Shown: positions 53,391 through 63,213 of the stretch, in pieces
Layout of the letters: every line of letters starts with the position of its first letter
Position numbering within the stretch: the first letter of the stretch is position 1
From: Tharpella sp964457755
GTDB taxonomy: Bacteria > Desulfobacterota > Anaeroferrophillalia > Anaeroferrophillales > Tharpellaceae
Assembly (NCBI GenBank): GCA_964457755.1
Contig: CAYWGC010000001.1
Location: 62,001-126,000, forward strand
Direction: 5' to 3'
Length of the DNA stretch: 64,000 bases
Translations under genes and position numbers: made by a program
Notes under the pieces: model-generated
Databases searched by the model: none
What the model was told of the DNA's origin: nothing
Seen by the model: only the letters and a program-made list of their open reading frames with translations

Positions 53391-54650
53391 ATGCTGGAAA
53401 AACAATTACCTTTCTCACTCAACCAGATTAATGAGATCGCCAAAACCCATCCCACCCCCTTTTATATCTATGATGAGGCAGCGATAATAAAAAATCTTGA
53501 AGCCCTGCATGAAGCTTTTGCCTGGGCTGATTTCAAGGAGTATTTCGCAGTCAAGGCGACACCTAACCCTTTTCTCATGAAACTCATGAAAAAGCTCAAA
53601 GTCGGGGCCGATTGCTCATCTTTGCCGGAGCTTCTCCTTGCGGAAAAGGTCGGAAACGTTGGTGAAGAGATCATGTTCACTTCAAATAATACACCCGCCT
53701 CCGAGTATCGCCAGGCGAGCAATCTCGGAGCCATTATAAACTTTGATGATATCAGCCACTTAGCGTTCTATGAAGAGCAGGTTGGCAAACTACCGGAACT
53801 GGTCTGTTTTCGCTATAATCCGGGCCAGGCCAAAGAGGGAAACTTGATTATCGGCCATCCCGAAGAGGCTAAGTACGGCTTTACCAGAGAGCAGCTCTTC
53901 GCCGGCTATCGCTACTGCAAAGAGAGAGGCGTCAAACGTTTCGGCATCCATACGATGGTCGCCTCAAACGAGCTTGACTACACCTATTTCATCGAGACGG
54001 CTGAGATTCTTTTTACCCTGGTCAAGGAGATCTCGCAAGAGCTTGGGATCTCCTTCGAGTTTGTCAATCTCGGGGGCGGCATCGGGATCCCCTATCGGCC
54101 TGAAGATAAGGCCGTAGACCTCGTTAAAACCGGAACCGGCATCAGATCCAGATATGAAGAGATTATCTTAGATGCCGAATTGCCGCCCGTAAAAATCTAC
54201 CTGGAGTGCGGCCGTATGGTGACCGGCCCTTACGGTTATTTGATTACCAAGGCCCAGCACCTCAAAAAAACCTACAAGACCTATCTTGGGGTTGACGCGA
54301 CCATGGCCAATCTCATGCGCCCGGCTCTGTACGGGGCTTACCACCATATAACCGTCCTCGGACGTGAAAAACAAAGCCCTAAAGTGCTCTATGATGTAAC
54401 CGGCTCACTTTGCGAAAACAATGATAAGTTCGCTATCGATCGCGAACTGCCGGAGGTTAAGATCGGTGACTATCTGGTTATTCACGACGCCGGTGCCCAT
54501 GGTCACGCCATGGGCTTTAATTATAACGGTAAAATGCGCTCAGCCGAAATTCTACTGCGCCCCGACGGCTCTATAAAACTGATTCGCCGGGCCGAAAACC
54601 TGGCCGACCTCTTCGCCACCCTCGATTTCGAAGATCTGGAAAAATTTTAG
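53391..54650 (+). CDS. lysA: Diaminopimelate decarboxylase
   Basis: This is a PLP enzyme for the last step to lysine. Its 419 residues have the PLP lysine in FAVKATPNPF (near residue 54), GIHTMVAS, NLGGGIGIPY, ECGRMVTGPYG and the second-subunit CEN segment, here GSLCENNDKF. Spacing matches alanine-racemase-fold decarboxylases. DapB, an earlier enzyme, is at 8.1 kb, but the genes are not clustered. The stop codon overlaps the convergent purF stop. Confidence 0.9.
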   Translation: MLEKQLPFSLNQINEIAKTHPTPFYIYDEAAIIKNLEALHEAFAWADFKEYFAVKATPNPFLMKLMKKLKVGADCSSLPELLLAEKVGNVGEEIMFTSNNTPASEYRQASNLGAIINFDDISHLAFYEEQVGKLPELVCFRYNPGQAKEGNLIIGHPEEAKYGFTREQLFAGYRYCKERGVKRFGIHTMVASNELDYTYFIETAEILFTLVKEISQELGISFEFVNLGGGIGIPYRPEDKAVDLVKTGTGIRSRYEEIILDAELPPVKIYLECGRMVTGPYGYLITKAQHLKKTYKTYLGVDATMANLMRPALYGAYHHITVLGREKQSPKVLYDVTGSLCENNDKFAIDRELPEVKIGDYLVIHDAGAHGHAMGFNYNGKMRSAEILLRPDGSIKLIRRAENLADLFATLDFEDLEKF

Positions 54651-56050
54651 CCAAAACTTGATCCGTCAAAACAGTGCGTACAGAGCTTCTCTTTAGGCAG
54701 GCCGATGGCCGCAACCAGATCTTCAAGACGCTGGTAACGCAGTGTCGTCAACTGTAGGCGTTGCCGGATTATCTCAACCATCGCCAGATTCTTTTCTGAG
54801 CCGGCCGTCGCGTATTGATCCAGATATTTATCCTCAGCCCCCTCCAACTCCTTAATGACGCTGCGACCAATCAAATCCAGAGTCGACCGGGAAGCGGAAA
54901 AATTGAGATATTCACAAGGAAATATCAAGGTCGGGCAGGCGGGCCTCATATGTACCTCCCGGGCGCCAAAGTCGAATAAAACTTTGACATTTTCTCTGAG
55001 TTGCGTCCCCCGCACAATTGAATCATCACAGAACAACAGGCGTTTGCCTTCAATCAACCGGGGCACCGGGATAAGCTTCATCTTGGCGACCAGATTCCGC
55101 AAGGATTGCTCTTGGGGCATAAAACTGCGCGGCCAAGTCGGGGTATATTTGACAAAAGGCCGCCGATAAGGAACTTTTTTGGCGTCGGCATAACCGATTG
55201 CATGACCGACCCCTGAATCAGGAATACCACCGACACAGTCGCAGACAGCATCATCGTTTTTAGCCAGACAAGCGCCACAGTTATTTCTGACATATTCAAC
55301 ATTGATCCCTTCATAGTCCGATGCCGGATAACCGAAATAGACCCAGAGAAAAGAGCATATCTGCATCTTATCACCTGGCGGCAGCCTTTGTTCCCAGCCT
55401 TCAGCGGTTATAAAAACAACCTCTCCGGGGCCGATGAAATGGTCGGTTTCAAAACCCAGATTACTGAAAGCACATGATTCTGAACTGACTGCGATAGCAT
55501 TGTCCCGCCGGCCCAGAACTAATGGTGTCCGGCCCAGTTTATCCCGGGCTGCATAAATACCATCATCGGTGAGCAGAAGCAGAGAGCACGATCCTTTAAT
55601 GGAATCCTGAACATTACGAATACCGTCAACAAAATTCTCCTCATCACAAATCAGTTTGGCCACCACCTCGGTAGGATTCATGACCCCGTTAGTCGTATCG
55701 GAGAAATAGTGACGATCGGAGTAAGCTTTGGCAACCAGCTCTTCCATATTATTAATCTTGCCGACCGTAACAATCCCAAAGGTTCCCATATGAGAGCCAA
55801 TAATCAAAGGTTGGGGGTCAGTGTCACTGATCACGCCGATCCCCTTTTTACCCTCAAAAGAGTTCAGCTCCGACTCGAACTTGGTGCGAAAGTAATTATT
55901 CTCGAGATTGTGGATAGAGCGCTGAATACCTTGGGAGTTACAGATCCCCATGCCACCGCGCTTGGTCCCCAGATGAGAATGATAATCAGTCCCGTAAAAA
56001 AGCTCAGTCACACAATCTTCCCTGGAAACCAGACCAAACATACCACCCAT
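54647..56050 (-). CDS. purF: Amidophosphoribosyltransferase (PurF-like) lacking the N-terminal nucleophile
   Basis: This is a homologue of glutamine-PRPP amidotransferase, the first step of purine synthesis. Its 467 residues have a class II GATase domain followed by the PRPP site CDDSIVRGTQL. The N-terminus reads MGGMFGLVS where active enzymes have Cys after processing (CGIVGI). The first cysteine is residue 13, so glutamine hydrolysis by the usual route is not possible. A subfamily with this N-terminus (starting MGGFFG) exists in other anaerobes. It could use ammonia or act in another role. GGGAG precedes the ATG. Confidence 0.85.
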   Translation of the reverse strand: MGGMFGLVSREDCVTELFYGTDYHSHLGTKRGGMGICNSQGIQRSIHNLENNYFRTKFESELNSFEGKKGIGVISDTDPQPLIIGSHMGTFGIVTVGKINNMEELVAKAYSDRHYFSDTTNGVMNPTEVVAKLICDEENFVDGIRNVQDSIKGSCSLLLLTDDGIYAARDKLGRTPLVLGRRDNAIAVSSESCAFSNLGFETDHFIGPGEVVFITAEGWEQRLPPGDKMQICSFLWVYFGYPASDYEGINVEYVRNNCGACLAKNDDAVCDCVGGIPDSGVGHAIGYADAKKVPYRRPFVKYTPTWPRSFMPQEQSLRNLVAKMKLIPVPRLIEGKRLLFCDDSIVRGTQLRENVKVLFDFGAREVHMRPACPTLIFPCEYLNFSASRSTLDLIGRSVIKELEGAEDKYLDQYATAGSEKNLAMVEIIRQRLQLTTLRYQRLEDLVAAIGLPKEKLCTHCFDGSSFG

Positions 56051-56115
56051 GAAGTTCTCCCTTCGTTAATTTTATCAAGCTGTTAATTTAAGTTACTAAC
56101 CTAACCGGAAAACCA

Positions 56116-57816
56116 TCACAATTCTATCTCGACAAGGTTTCCGGCTTGAAGTTCAAAGGACTCGACTATAGTTATTTTTGCCGAGCTATGTTGTTTCTGC
56201 TGATAGTTGATTTTATAGGTTCCGGGGGCTAGGGCTATAGGACCAAAATTACCTTTTAGGTAACTGCCATTAAGCTGCACCTTACGACCCTGATCTGAAG
56301 ACTTGTCAAGATCCACAAATTCAATAAGATATGGTGGAGCAACCCCTACCGGCAGAATAAAGGCAACCCCAGTGTTTAGCGAAAACTCATTCATCTCTCC
56401 GGCTGCAACCTCCACTGCACCAAGAAATGAGGAGGTACTGCCATGTTCTGAAAAATGATATGAAAGTTGATATCTACCGGCCGGAACCAGTTGCGGTGCA
56501 AACTGCCCCATAAATTTTAAAACAACTCTGTCAGAATTTTGGGCATCAATTTTTTTTAGTTCCCAATAATAAATCTTTTTTTGGACCCAGTCAGCTGGCA
56601 CCGGATTGAAAGCTGTGCTGACCTCAACATCATTGAGTTTGTCCGGTTCAAGATTAACCCGTTGCAGGATAACACTTGGTGCATAATGTTCGCTCTGCTG
56701 CCAGATGAGATCATATGCGCCGGCAGGCACGAGAAAGGGCTCAAATTTTTGGAATCTAACCACAACTTCCCCGCTTTGCGGATCACGCAGGGCCCAAAAA
56801 TAAGGTTTTTTTACCCAAGCTGGCCGATTCAGGCGCAGGGCCGTAAAAAGCGGAATTTCAACCTCTTCTCCAGATCTGATTTTTACAACCTCTGCGAGGG
56901 TGACTTCAGAACTATAATGCTCATACTGTTTCCAGGCTATCTGATACTCGCCAACCGGAACGATGGTGGTCTCCAGGGTCTGAAATGAGCCTTTTTCCAC
57001 ACCGGTTTCCGGATCAATCAGTTTCCAGTAATACGGTTTCTTCAGCCAGGGCTGATATTTGAATGAGATACGCCCCGGCCGGTCTATTTTAATCTTGATT
57101 GACTTAGAAGATCCCGCGGCTGATACCTGCTGTTTAATCTCTTCTGGTTCCGGGACCGACTCCGGCACAACTATCGGAGTCTTACTGACAATACTTTTCT
57201 GCACCGAAGAGAGGGTATCAAGCAGTTCACCGGCATTGGCAACTGAAAAATAGCTTCCCCCGCCGGCTGCAGCGATACAGGCAAGTTGCTCCGAGGCCTC
57301 TTTATCAACATCGAGACCGACCGTATGGATGATAAATTTAATCCCCGACTCTTTTAAGGTTTTTGTCAGGGCGCAGGGATCTCCACCACAGGTTTCGATA
57401 CCGTCACTAACCAGAATAATGGTCGTTTCCGACTCTTGATCTCGCAATTGTTCTGCCACCTGTTTGATGCTTGCCGCAATCGGGGTTTTCCCTTTTGGTT
57501 TTATCAAACCGATAGCGTTAATAGCCTTTTCCCGATCAAGTGGACCAAGAGCTATGATTTCCGTAATATCTGAACAATCGCCTTTTCGCCGATGACCATA
57601 AACCGTCAATCCGGAATCGACCCCAGCTGGCATCTTCGAGATCAGGCGGGTCATAACTCTTTTGGCGGCGACAATTTTCATTTCACCATCAATCCGCCCC
57701 CACATGGAGCCCGAACCATCGAGAATATAGTAGAGCGATGCGGCCCCAGCCAAACTATAAAACGCAAAGCAAAATAAGAGTGTAAAAAGGAAGAGTATTT
57801 TTCGCTTCAACATCAT
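56116..57816 (-). CDS. Exported VWA-domain protein with four C-terminal repeats
   Basis: This is a secreted or periplasmic protein of 566 residues. A signal peptide (to about residue 26) precedes a von Willebrand A domain with the metal-site motif DGSGS (33-37), LVSDGIETCGGD and a TVGLDVD-type strand. After about residue 240 come four repeats of roughly 80 residues marked by L(V/A)PAGxYxLxxxxSEH motifs. These look like beta-sandwich repeats. Chloride-channel or TerY-like families share the VWA half. Its role is unknown, possibly adhesion or complex assembly. Confidence 0.8.
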   Translation of the reverse strand: MMLKRKILFLFTLLFCFAFYSLAGAASLYYILDGSGSMWGRIDGEMKIVAAKRVMTRLISKMPAGVDSGLTVYGHRRKGDCSDITEIIALGPLDREKAINAIGLIKPKGKTPIAASIKQVAEQLRDQESETTIILVSDGIETCGGDPCALTKTLKESGIKFIIHTVGLDVDKEASEQLACIAAAGGGSYFSVANAGELLDTLSSVQKSIVSKTPIVVPESVPEPEEIKQQVSAAGSSKSIKIKIDRPGRISFKYQPWLKKPYYWKLIDPETGVEKGSFQTLETTIVPVGEYQIAWKQYEHYSSEVTLAEVVKIRSGEEVEIPLFTALRLNRPAWVKKPYFWALRDPQSGEVVVRFQKFEPFLVPAGAYDLIWQQSEHYAPSVILQRVNLEPDKLNDVEVSTAFNPVPADWVQKKIYYWELKKIDAQNSDRVVLKFMGQFAPQLVPAGRYQLSYHFSEHGSTSSFLGAVEVAAGEMNEFSLNTGVAFILPVGVAPPYLIEFVDLDKSSDQGRKVQLNGSYLKGNFGPIALAPGTYKINYQQKQHSSAKITIVESFELQAGNLVEIEL

Positions 57817-57976
57817 TTTCTCCTTTACAGGTATTGAAATTTTAACAAATACTTGACTGCATCATAAAAAATCCGACTTCCCCCAAGAATCCCTACCAGC
57901 CATAATAAATACTGTCAAACATTTTAAAAGGATAAAGGATGAAGGATGAAAACCACTAAAACTCACATAGAGAAAG

Positions 57977-58090
57977 CTTGTTATTTTGCTTCGCCCTGCT
58001 TCGCAAGAGGACACGACCCAGCTCGGCTCGGGCTAAAGCCCTGCCTGGAGACATGTCCCCGACCCGAGACAGAGCGAAATAATACATAGC
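57977..58090. repeat. Dispersed hairpin element, copy D
   Basis: It starts with a TTTTGCTTCGCCC segment and has outer arms containing GGACA (58009-58013) and TGTCC (58054-58058). The CCAG and CTGG segments pair, and a small inner GGGC/GCCC hairpin lies at 58030-58041. Its right end CCCGAGACAGA also occurs at the end of copy B. It fills most of the 286-base gap 57817-58103. Confidence 0.55.
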
Positions 58091-58103
58091 AGTCCTGGGA
58101 TCT

Positions 58104-59735
58104 TTATTTTACTGAACTCTTAAAAAAATCTCGGAGAAACTTCCTGGTTAATACCAGCGCGGTCGGATGTTCATAAACCTCACCCTCAGGCGTAATCCCG
58201 CGAATTACGCCATCATTAAAGAACCAACTGAGCAGCAAAAGTCCCCTCTCGTGACGTTCAGAATAAGCGGAGAGATCAAGATCACAAAAGGGCTCAGGCG
58301 AAGGCAGGGTAACCTGCTCTTTTTGCAGGGATTTAATAAAATTTATTATACGGCTCAACCGCAGCAGGGTTACGCTCTCCAAGCGACTTGTCGTATGGTT
58401 GAGAGGGAGAGCGCTGGAACGCATCAGGGAGAGGTGCAAGGGCAGGAGACCAAGGTCAGCGGCGCGACTGTAATCAAGACTGCCCGGAGCCGGATAGAAA
58501 ACCGACAGTCCGGCAATCGTATTTTGCCGGGCCAGACGCAAAAGATCATCAAGCGAAGTTTCAGCCTGCTGCCCGGGAGCCCCGGCAATAATGTAGGATA
58601 CTGCCTCAAGTCTGTGTTTTTGGCAAAGTTGCAAAACCCGAGCGTGGGCCCGACCGACATCCGGACGGCGAAACTGTTTAAGTTGTTTGCTGTCAAAACT
58701 GCCGACCGCTAAATTTAGGGTTTTAAATCCGGCATCTCGCATAGCCACAATCATCGCTTCATCAAGCGACGGTGGATAGAGCCCGTTCATAGCCCGCAAC
58801 TCAAAATTCCGCATCTTTCGCAACTCTGAAATCCCGGCTATCAGATCCATAAACCAGACCCGATCTAGGGTCAGGTTCTCATCTTCAAAATCGATAAAAC
58901 CGACATTTTCAGCCCCAACAGCCCGCTCAATTTCGCGCAGAACTGACGCCACTCCTCGCTTCCGGTAAGGCAGTCCTGTATCTGCACTAACCGCACAATA
59001 ACTGCAACACAAAGGACAACCCCGACTCGCCATAATCACCGCACTTCCCTGCTGCTTGCGCTGGTAGAAAGAGCTCTTCACGAGATGGGTTGCCGGCAAA
59101 GGCAATGCGTCTGGAGCATCTATAACTGCGGGCTCGGCAATCTTCAGAGAACCATCCTGGCGCCGAAAAACAAGTCCCAAAATCCGACTTAAGAGATCAT
59201 CGTCAGCCGCCCGCCCCTCTTTCAGCGCGGCCGCCAATTTAGGCATCGCAATCTCACCTTCGCCGCGGATGACATAATCGACTGCAGCACATTCCATAAC
59301 CATCTCCGGCATGGCCGTGGCATGGTGACCACCAACCACGATGCAACAGCCGGGGTATTGCTTTTTTATGGCCGCCGCAGTCTGCAGAGCACTCTCGCAG
59401 TAAGGCGTAAACAGGGCTGAAATCCCCACCAGAAAAGCCCCGGACTGGCGAGCCAACATCCCAAGATGGGAAAAACTGTAACCAAAATGGCGATAATTAT
59501 GGAAAAGCGCGAAGGGCGAGGTGTCCGCCCTGCCGTAATGCGGCTCAAGATAGGCCATCTCTGCCGGCCAGGGTATAACTTTACTCTTGTTTGTCGCCAG
59601 GCCATCAATAATCGATACTGCAAACCCCTGCGCTTCGAGATTTGCGGCAATGCAGGCCAAACCATAAGGAATGGTTCGTTTAGCAGTCAGGAAAAAATCC
59701 TCGATCGGGGGTTGGACCAGAACAATATCAGGCAT
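58104..59735 (-). CDS. B12-binding-domain radical SAM protein
   Basis: This 543-residue protein of the cobalamin-dependent radical SAM type has an N-terminal B12-like domain (about 1-160; GGHHATAMPE, VIRGEGE) and a radical SAM core with CPLCCSYC (C240, C244, C247). It resembles methyltransferases and cyclases of that class, but no substrate can be deduced. ArsS-specific features are not apparent. It is monocistronic, next to a hairpin element. Confidence 0.83.
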   Translation of the reverse strand: MPDIVLVQPPIEDFFLTAKRTIPYGLACIAANLEAQGFAVSIIDGLATNKSKVIPWPAEMAYLEPHYGRADTSPFALFHNYRHFGYSFSHLGMLARQSGAFLVGISALFTPYCESALQTAAAIKKQYPGCCIVVGGHHATAMPEMVMECAAVDYVIRGEGEIAMPKLAAALKEGRAADDDLLSRILGLVFRRQDGSLKIAEPAVIDAPDALPLPATHLVKSSFYQRKQQGSAVIMASRGCPLCCSYCAVSADTGLPYRKRGVASVLREIERAVGAENVGFIDFEDENLTLDRVWFMDLIAGISELRKMRNFELRAMNGLYPPSLDEAMIVAMRDAGFKTLNLAVGSFDSKQLKQFRRPDVGRAHARVLQLCQKHRLEAVSYIIAGAPGQQAETSLDDLLRLARQNTIAGLSVFYPAPGSLDYSRAADLGLLPLHLSLMRSSALPLNHTTSRLESVTLLRLSRIINFIKSLQKEQVTLPSPEPFCDLDLSAYSERHERGLLLLSWFFNDGVIRGITPEGEVYEHPTALVLTRKFLRDFFKSSVK

Positions 59736-59833
59736 AGAAATTAATGGCGTCCTTACAACAATAAATGTCAGAGATGGTAAATTAATAAAGATAACTTTTG
59801 CTAAAGAACTACTCCAGCTGACAATCCAAACAT

Positions 59834-60541
59834 CTACTCATCATGATCCCCTGATTTTAATTCGCCGCGCAATAGCAACGGCATAATTTCGGGGTTACTT
59901 AAGAAAAAACGATATGCCATAACCGCAAAACGGTCAGGATTAGCGGCCCACACAAACACGTTGATGTTTTCAAACCCTGATAGAACTTCGCCCGGCCAAA
60001 GGTCAAGAACTTTTGTCTTTTCCGGCTCTTTCATTGTCTTGATCTGGACTACGTAGGCAACAAATTCATGCAATGACCGGTCAACGCCTTGATTATGCTG
60101 CTTCAGGATGAGATGGTAAAGGTGATGGGCCGCTTCATGGGTTATTGTCGAGATGTGAAATTCATTTGTAATATTACAACCGAAAATTTTTTTACCCTGC
60201 AGTACTCTTCTGTAAGGGATCTCACACCATCCTGTTCTGGGATCATACAATCCGTGAGTCTCTTGTTGTTGAGCTGAATTTTCTGCCAGCGCAGCCTGCA
60301 CACTCTTTTTGAACTTAACGTTAACCGACTGATTAAAGACATATCCGTACAATTTAAAAAAGTTCTCAGCCCTTCTTATTGCTTCTGTGGCGGCATCACA
60401 GTCAGACTGTTCATCACAAATAACCAGTCCACCCTGTCCCCGCAAATCAGAATAGATCTCAGTGGCGAACACACTCTCTACAGGCATACTATAAAGCAAT
60501 GCCAGAATTGTCGCAGCAAGAATGTTTAGCAGAAAGAACAT
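59834..60541 (-). CDS. Exported HExxH metalloprotease-like protein
   Basis: This 235-residue protein has an N-terminal signal or anchor (to about residue 26) and a single zinc-type motif THEAAHHLYHL (H135, E136, H139). Cysteines are paired around 41-48 and 106-122. This resembles DUF6639-type exported proteins. The third metal ligand is not clear, but E and D residues lie near 155. Its function is unknown. It precedes the broken beta-helix gene in transcription order only by strand, with a 127-base gap. Confidence 0.65.
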   Translation of the reverse strand: MFFLLNILAATILALLYSMPVESVFATEIYSDLRGQGGLVICDEQSDCDAATEAIRRAENFFKLYGYVFNQSVNVKFKKSVQAALAENSAQQQETHGLYDPRTGWCEIPYRRVLQGKKIFGCNITNEFHISTITHEAAHHLYHLILKQHNQGVDRSLHEFVAYVVQIKTMKEPEKTKVLDLWPGEVLSGFENINVFVWAANPDRFAVMAYRFFLSNPEIMPLLLRGELKSGDHDE

Positions 60542-60668
60542 AATGCTCCGCCAGCCCGAAAGATGTTGAGCTATTTATTTCCATGCCACTCCACGACAAA
60601 AACATAGAACCACAACTCTTGACCTGCTAAAGGTTCTCGGATTTGGAAGTCGCATCATGTAAATCCGA

Positions 60669-62054
60669 TCAAAAACAATCAACCCTCCCAAAAGCTGCGG
60701 CAAAGGTCGCCAGGTCTTCGTCGTCCACATCGTTATCATTATCAAAGTCACCCTTGCAGGGATCACCAACATCACAGTTTGCGCGATCAAAATCCGCTAT
60801 AAAGACCACAAAATCGGAACCATCGACGTCACTGTCTATATCAAAGTCACCTTCACACTCCGGCACTGATACGATCGCCGGGCCACCTGGTTCAACAATT
60901 TCTCCATTTAAAGAGAGATCATCATCACCCCGCTGACCATCAACAAAATAGAGCGTAATCTCATTGCCATTGATCTGCGCACCGGTTTGCGATGGCGCAT
61001 CATAGAGAAATTCATACCAGTGATCGCTGGGATTGCCAATGGTTGAGCCATATTTATAGAAAGTATCATAGGTCGCACCCTCAGGCCCGAATAGTGTCAC
61101 AATCGCCGAGCCGCCAATACCAACTCCATTTATTATAAAACCAAAGCAACCATATTCCAGCTCTACACCATCCGGCGACGGCGCTGGGGGAGCGATACTC
61201 TGGACCTCACTTAAAGCGGTTCCCGGAGAAGATGCCAGCGTAACATACCCAGTATCATCATATGTATGCGTTGATGTCACACTATTTTGCTGACTGTCAG
61301 GAATCATATCATCATTACCATCATAGCTTGAATCATAACCATCCGGACCCATTTCCTCAGAATTCTGAACCCCATCGCTATCAGTATCGATATACTCATC
61401 AGCCCCGATATCGACTCTTGCACCGCCACTGTTGTCACCATCCAAGATCCTCCCGTCTTCATCCATATCAGTGGTGACCCCAGAGGGCACGGCGCTGTCA
61501 TTTCCGGCATCAATACAGGGCGAACCAGGTTGAAGATGAAGGTTCCAAGCATACGGGTCAATGCCGGCGACATTCACAAAAAGAGGATCTTGGCGAATAA
61601 TATGAAGAGCCTCGCCGAGATCTTCCTCCCAGGTTTTCTGGGCATCAAATGGGGCACCGGTCTGCTGCATATCAATGTAGGTGTAGTGAATCTGGTCAAT
61701 GGAGTAGATGGGAGGCTCCCAGTAACCATAATATTCATCAAGTTTATAGCTGCGAATATCGGGCTTGGCCCAGGCAGAATTCCCCCAGAAGACGCAATTA
61801 GTGATGGTAACTACATACCAGGAAGAATCATCATTATAAATTGCCCCGCCACCACTGGGGTCTCCAGCAGACACAGGACTAACCTTATTCCCATAAAATG
61901 TACAATTAATGATTTTGGTACCGTTGTCATCATCATTATATATTGCTCCTCCGGCCGTCATTGTATCCCTTCCGTTGCCGGCAAAAAGACAATTGCTAAT
62001 AGTCGGAAGGGCTCTTTGATTATATATAGCGCCGCCGTCTTCATAGGCATACAT
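60669..62054 (-). CDS. Right-handed beta-helix/dockerin-like protein, C-terminal part (frameshifted)
   Basis: This is the continuation, in another frame, of the 62119-63213 reading frame. It begins in the beta-helix (GGAIYN repeats) and later has a choice-of-anchor-like region. Its last 65 residues have two EF-hand-like DxDxDVDxxDFxxF repeats of the dockerin or calcium-binding type. The frame is open upstream to about 62172 and overlaps the first part. It is unlikely to be translated on its own. Together with the N-terminal part it would encode about 840 residues. Confidence 0.75.
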   Translation of the reverse strand: MYAYEDGGAIYNQRALPTISNCLFAGNGRDTMTAGGAIYNDDDNGTKIINCTFYGNKVSPVSAGDPSGGGAIYNDDSSWYVVTITNCVFWGNSAWAKPDIRSYKLDEYYGYWEPPIYSIDQIHYTYIDMQQTGAPFDAQKTWEEDLGEALHIIRQDPLFVNVAGIDPYAWNLHLQPGSPCIDAGNDSAVPSGVTTDMDEDGRILDGDNSGGARVDIGADEYIDTDSDGVQNSEEMGPDGYDSSYDGNDDMIPDSQQNSVTSTHTYDDTGYVTLASSPGTALSEVQSIAPPAPSPDGVELEYGCFGFIINGVGIGGSAIVTLFGPEGATYDTFYKYGSTIGNPSDHWYEFLYDAPSQTGAQINGNEITLYFVDGQRGDDDLSLNGEIVEPGGPAIVSVPECEGDFDIDSDVDGSDFVVFIADFDRANCDVGDPCKGDFDNDNDVDDEDLATFAAAFGRVDCF

Positions 62055-62118
62055 TCCAGACTCTACATAATTTCCAATGAAGGTGCATTTTGTGATCTCA
62101 CATTCTGAATCAGGACCA

Positions 62119-63213
62119 TTATAGATCGCCCCACCTTCGAGAGCCAGAAGGGGCCGAATTCCCTGTGAATCGACATTCTATAATCTGGGTTTGAGAGCCT
62201 CCTCCATTTAAGATAGCCGCGCCGGATCCGCTATTATTACTGAAATCACAGCGCCGGATCACGGGTGAAGCCGATGGATCGTAGACGTTGACGATAGCTT
62301 GGTAATTGTTGGAAAAACTGCACTCCTCGATAGTGGGCGAGGAGGACCGATTCCAGATGCCACCCCCTTCAGGGTAATTTAAGTAAGCCATATTGTTATT
62401 CGAAAATGTGGAACGACGAATGGTGCAATCGGACAAAGAGTTTGCAATTCCGGCTCCCCGATAGGTGTTGTTTTCAACAAAAGAGCAGTCTGATATGGTA
62501 ACACTATCGGACTGCTCATTGTAGATTCCTCCGCCATAACCATAGGGCGGGACCTCTGTATTTTCTAAAAACAGACAATCTGTAATGGTGGCGGACGCAT
62601 AATGACCCAGGGATGTATCTGAGTAGTTACAGATTCCGGAACCATATCGAGCTCTATTTGCGGAAAAAGTACAATCGGTCACCATGATCGAAGAATACTC
62701 ATTTAGAATACCACCACCGGCATTTCCAGGTAAGGTATCTCCGAAGGCATAGCCCTGGATTACGTTGAAACCATCGATTGTTACTAAACTGTCGGAACGG
62801 ACATGGAAGCACCGTACAAACCCATTCGGATTATTACCATCAACAGCAGTCACGTATGTACCCCCATCCCTATCCGTCCAAACCGGCGCTGAGAGAGTGT
62901 CAGGAAAGCCCCCATAAATGGCAACGCCTTTATCTATGTTGATTGTAGATAAAGGCGTGTATTGCCCCTGCATGACCCAGATTTCATCAAGCTCAACAGC
63001 CGCATCGACAGCCTTCTGAATGGTCTGAAAAGCGGCGCTCCAACTCGACCCCGTATTGCTGTCTAAGCCATTGCTCTTCACATACCAAACCTCGGCTTGT
63101 ACTGGTTTTAGATAGCATATTGAAAAAACACAAAGTAATAACAACCCCAAACCTAACTGCTTTACACCTTGGTTTACATTAAATTTAGACGACCTCCTGC
63201 TCAGCCAATGCAT
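62119..63213 (-). CDS. Right-handed beta-helix protein, N-terminal part (frameshifted)
   Basis: This is a secreted protein fragment of about 364 residues. The ATG at 63213 has AAGGAGG 6 bases upstream and is preferred to the 63297 start. A signal peptide (to about KPVQA) precedes parallel-beta-helix repeats rich in GGG(I/L)xN and short C-x-F segments (CTFSANRARYG, CSFVENNTYRG). It stops at 62121 shortly after GNSAPSGS, where the other frame continues LEGGAIYNG. A single-base indel at or near a C-run (about 62145-62165) explains this. It could be a surface carbohydrate-active or adhesin-like protein. Confidence 0.75.
   Translation of the reverse strand: MHWLSRRSSKFNVNQGVKQLGLGLLLLCVFSICYLKPVQAEVWYVKSNGLDSNTGSSWSAAFQTIQKAVDAAVELDEIWVMQGQYTPLSTINIDKGVAIYGGFPDTLSAPVWTDRDGGTYVTAVDGNNPNGFVRCFHVRSDSLVTIDGFNVIQGYAFGDTLPGNAGGGILNEYSSIMVTDCTFSANRARYGSGICNYSDTSLGHYASATITDCLFLENTEVPPYGYGGGIYNEQSDSVTISDCSFVENNTYRGAGIANSLSDCTIRRSTFSNNNMAYLNYPEGGGIWNRSSSPTIEECSFSNNYQAIVNVYDPSASPVIRRCDFSNNSGSGAAILNGGGSQTQIIECRFTGNSAPSGSRRWGDL

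Noticed and set aside
58104..59735. ArsS arsenosugar radical SAM enzyme
   Set aside because: The protein has a B12-like N-terminal domain and a different size and motif layout, and it is 48 kb from the arsenosugar-type glycosyltransferase.
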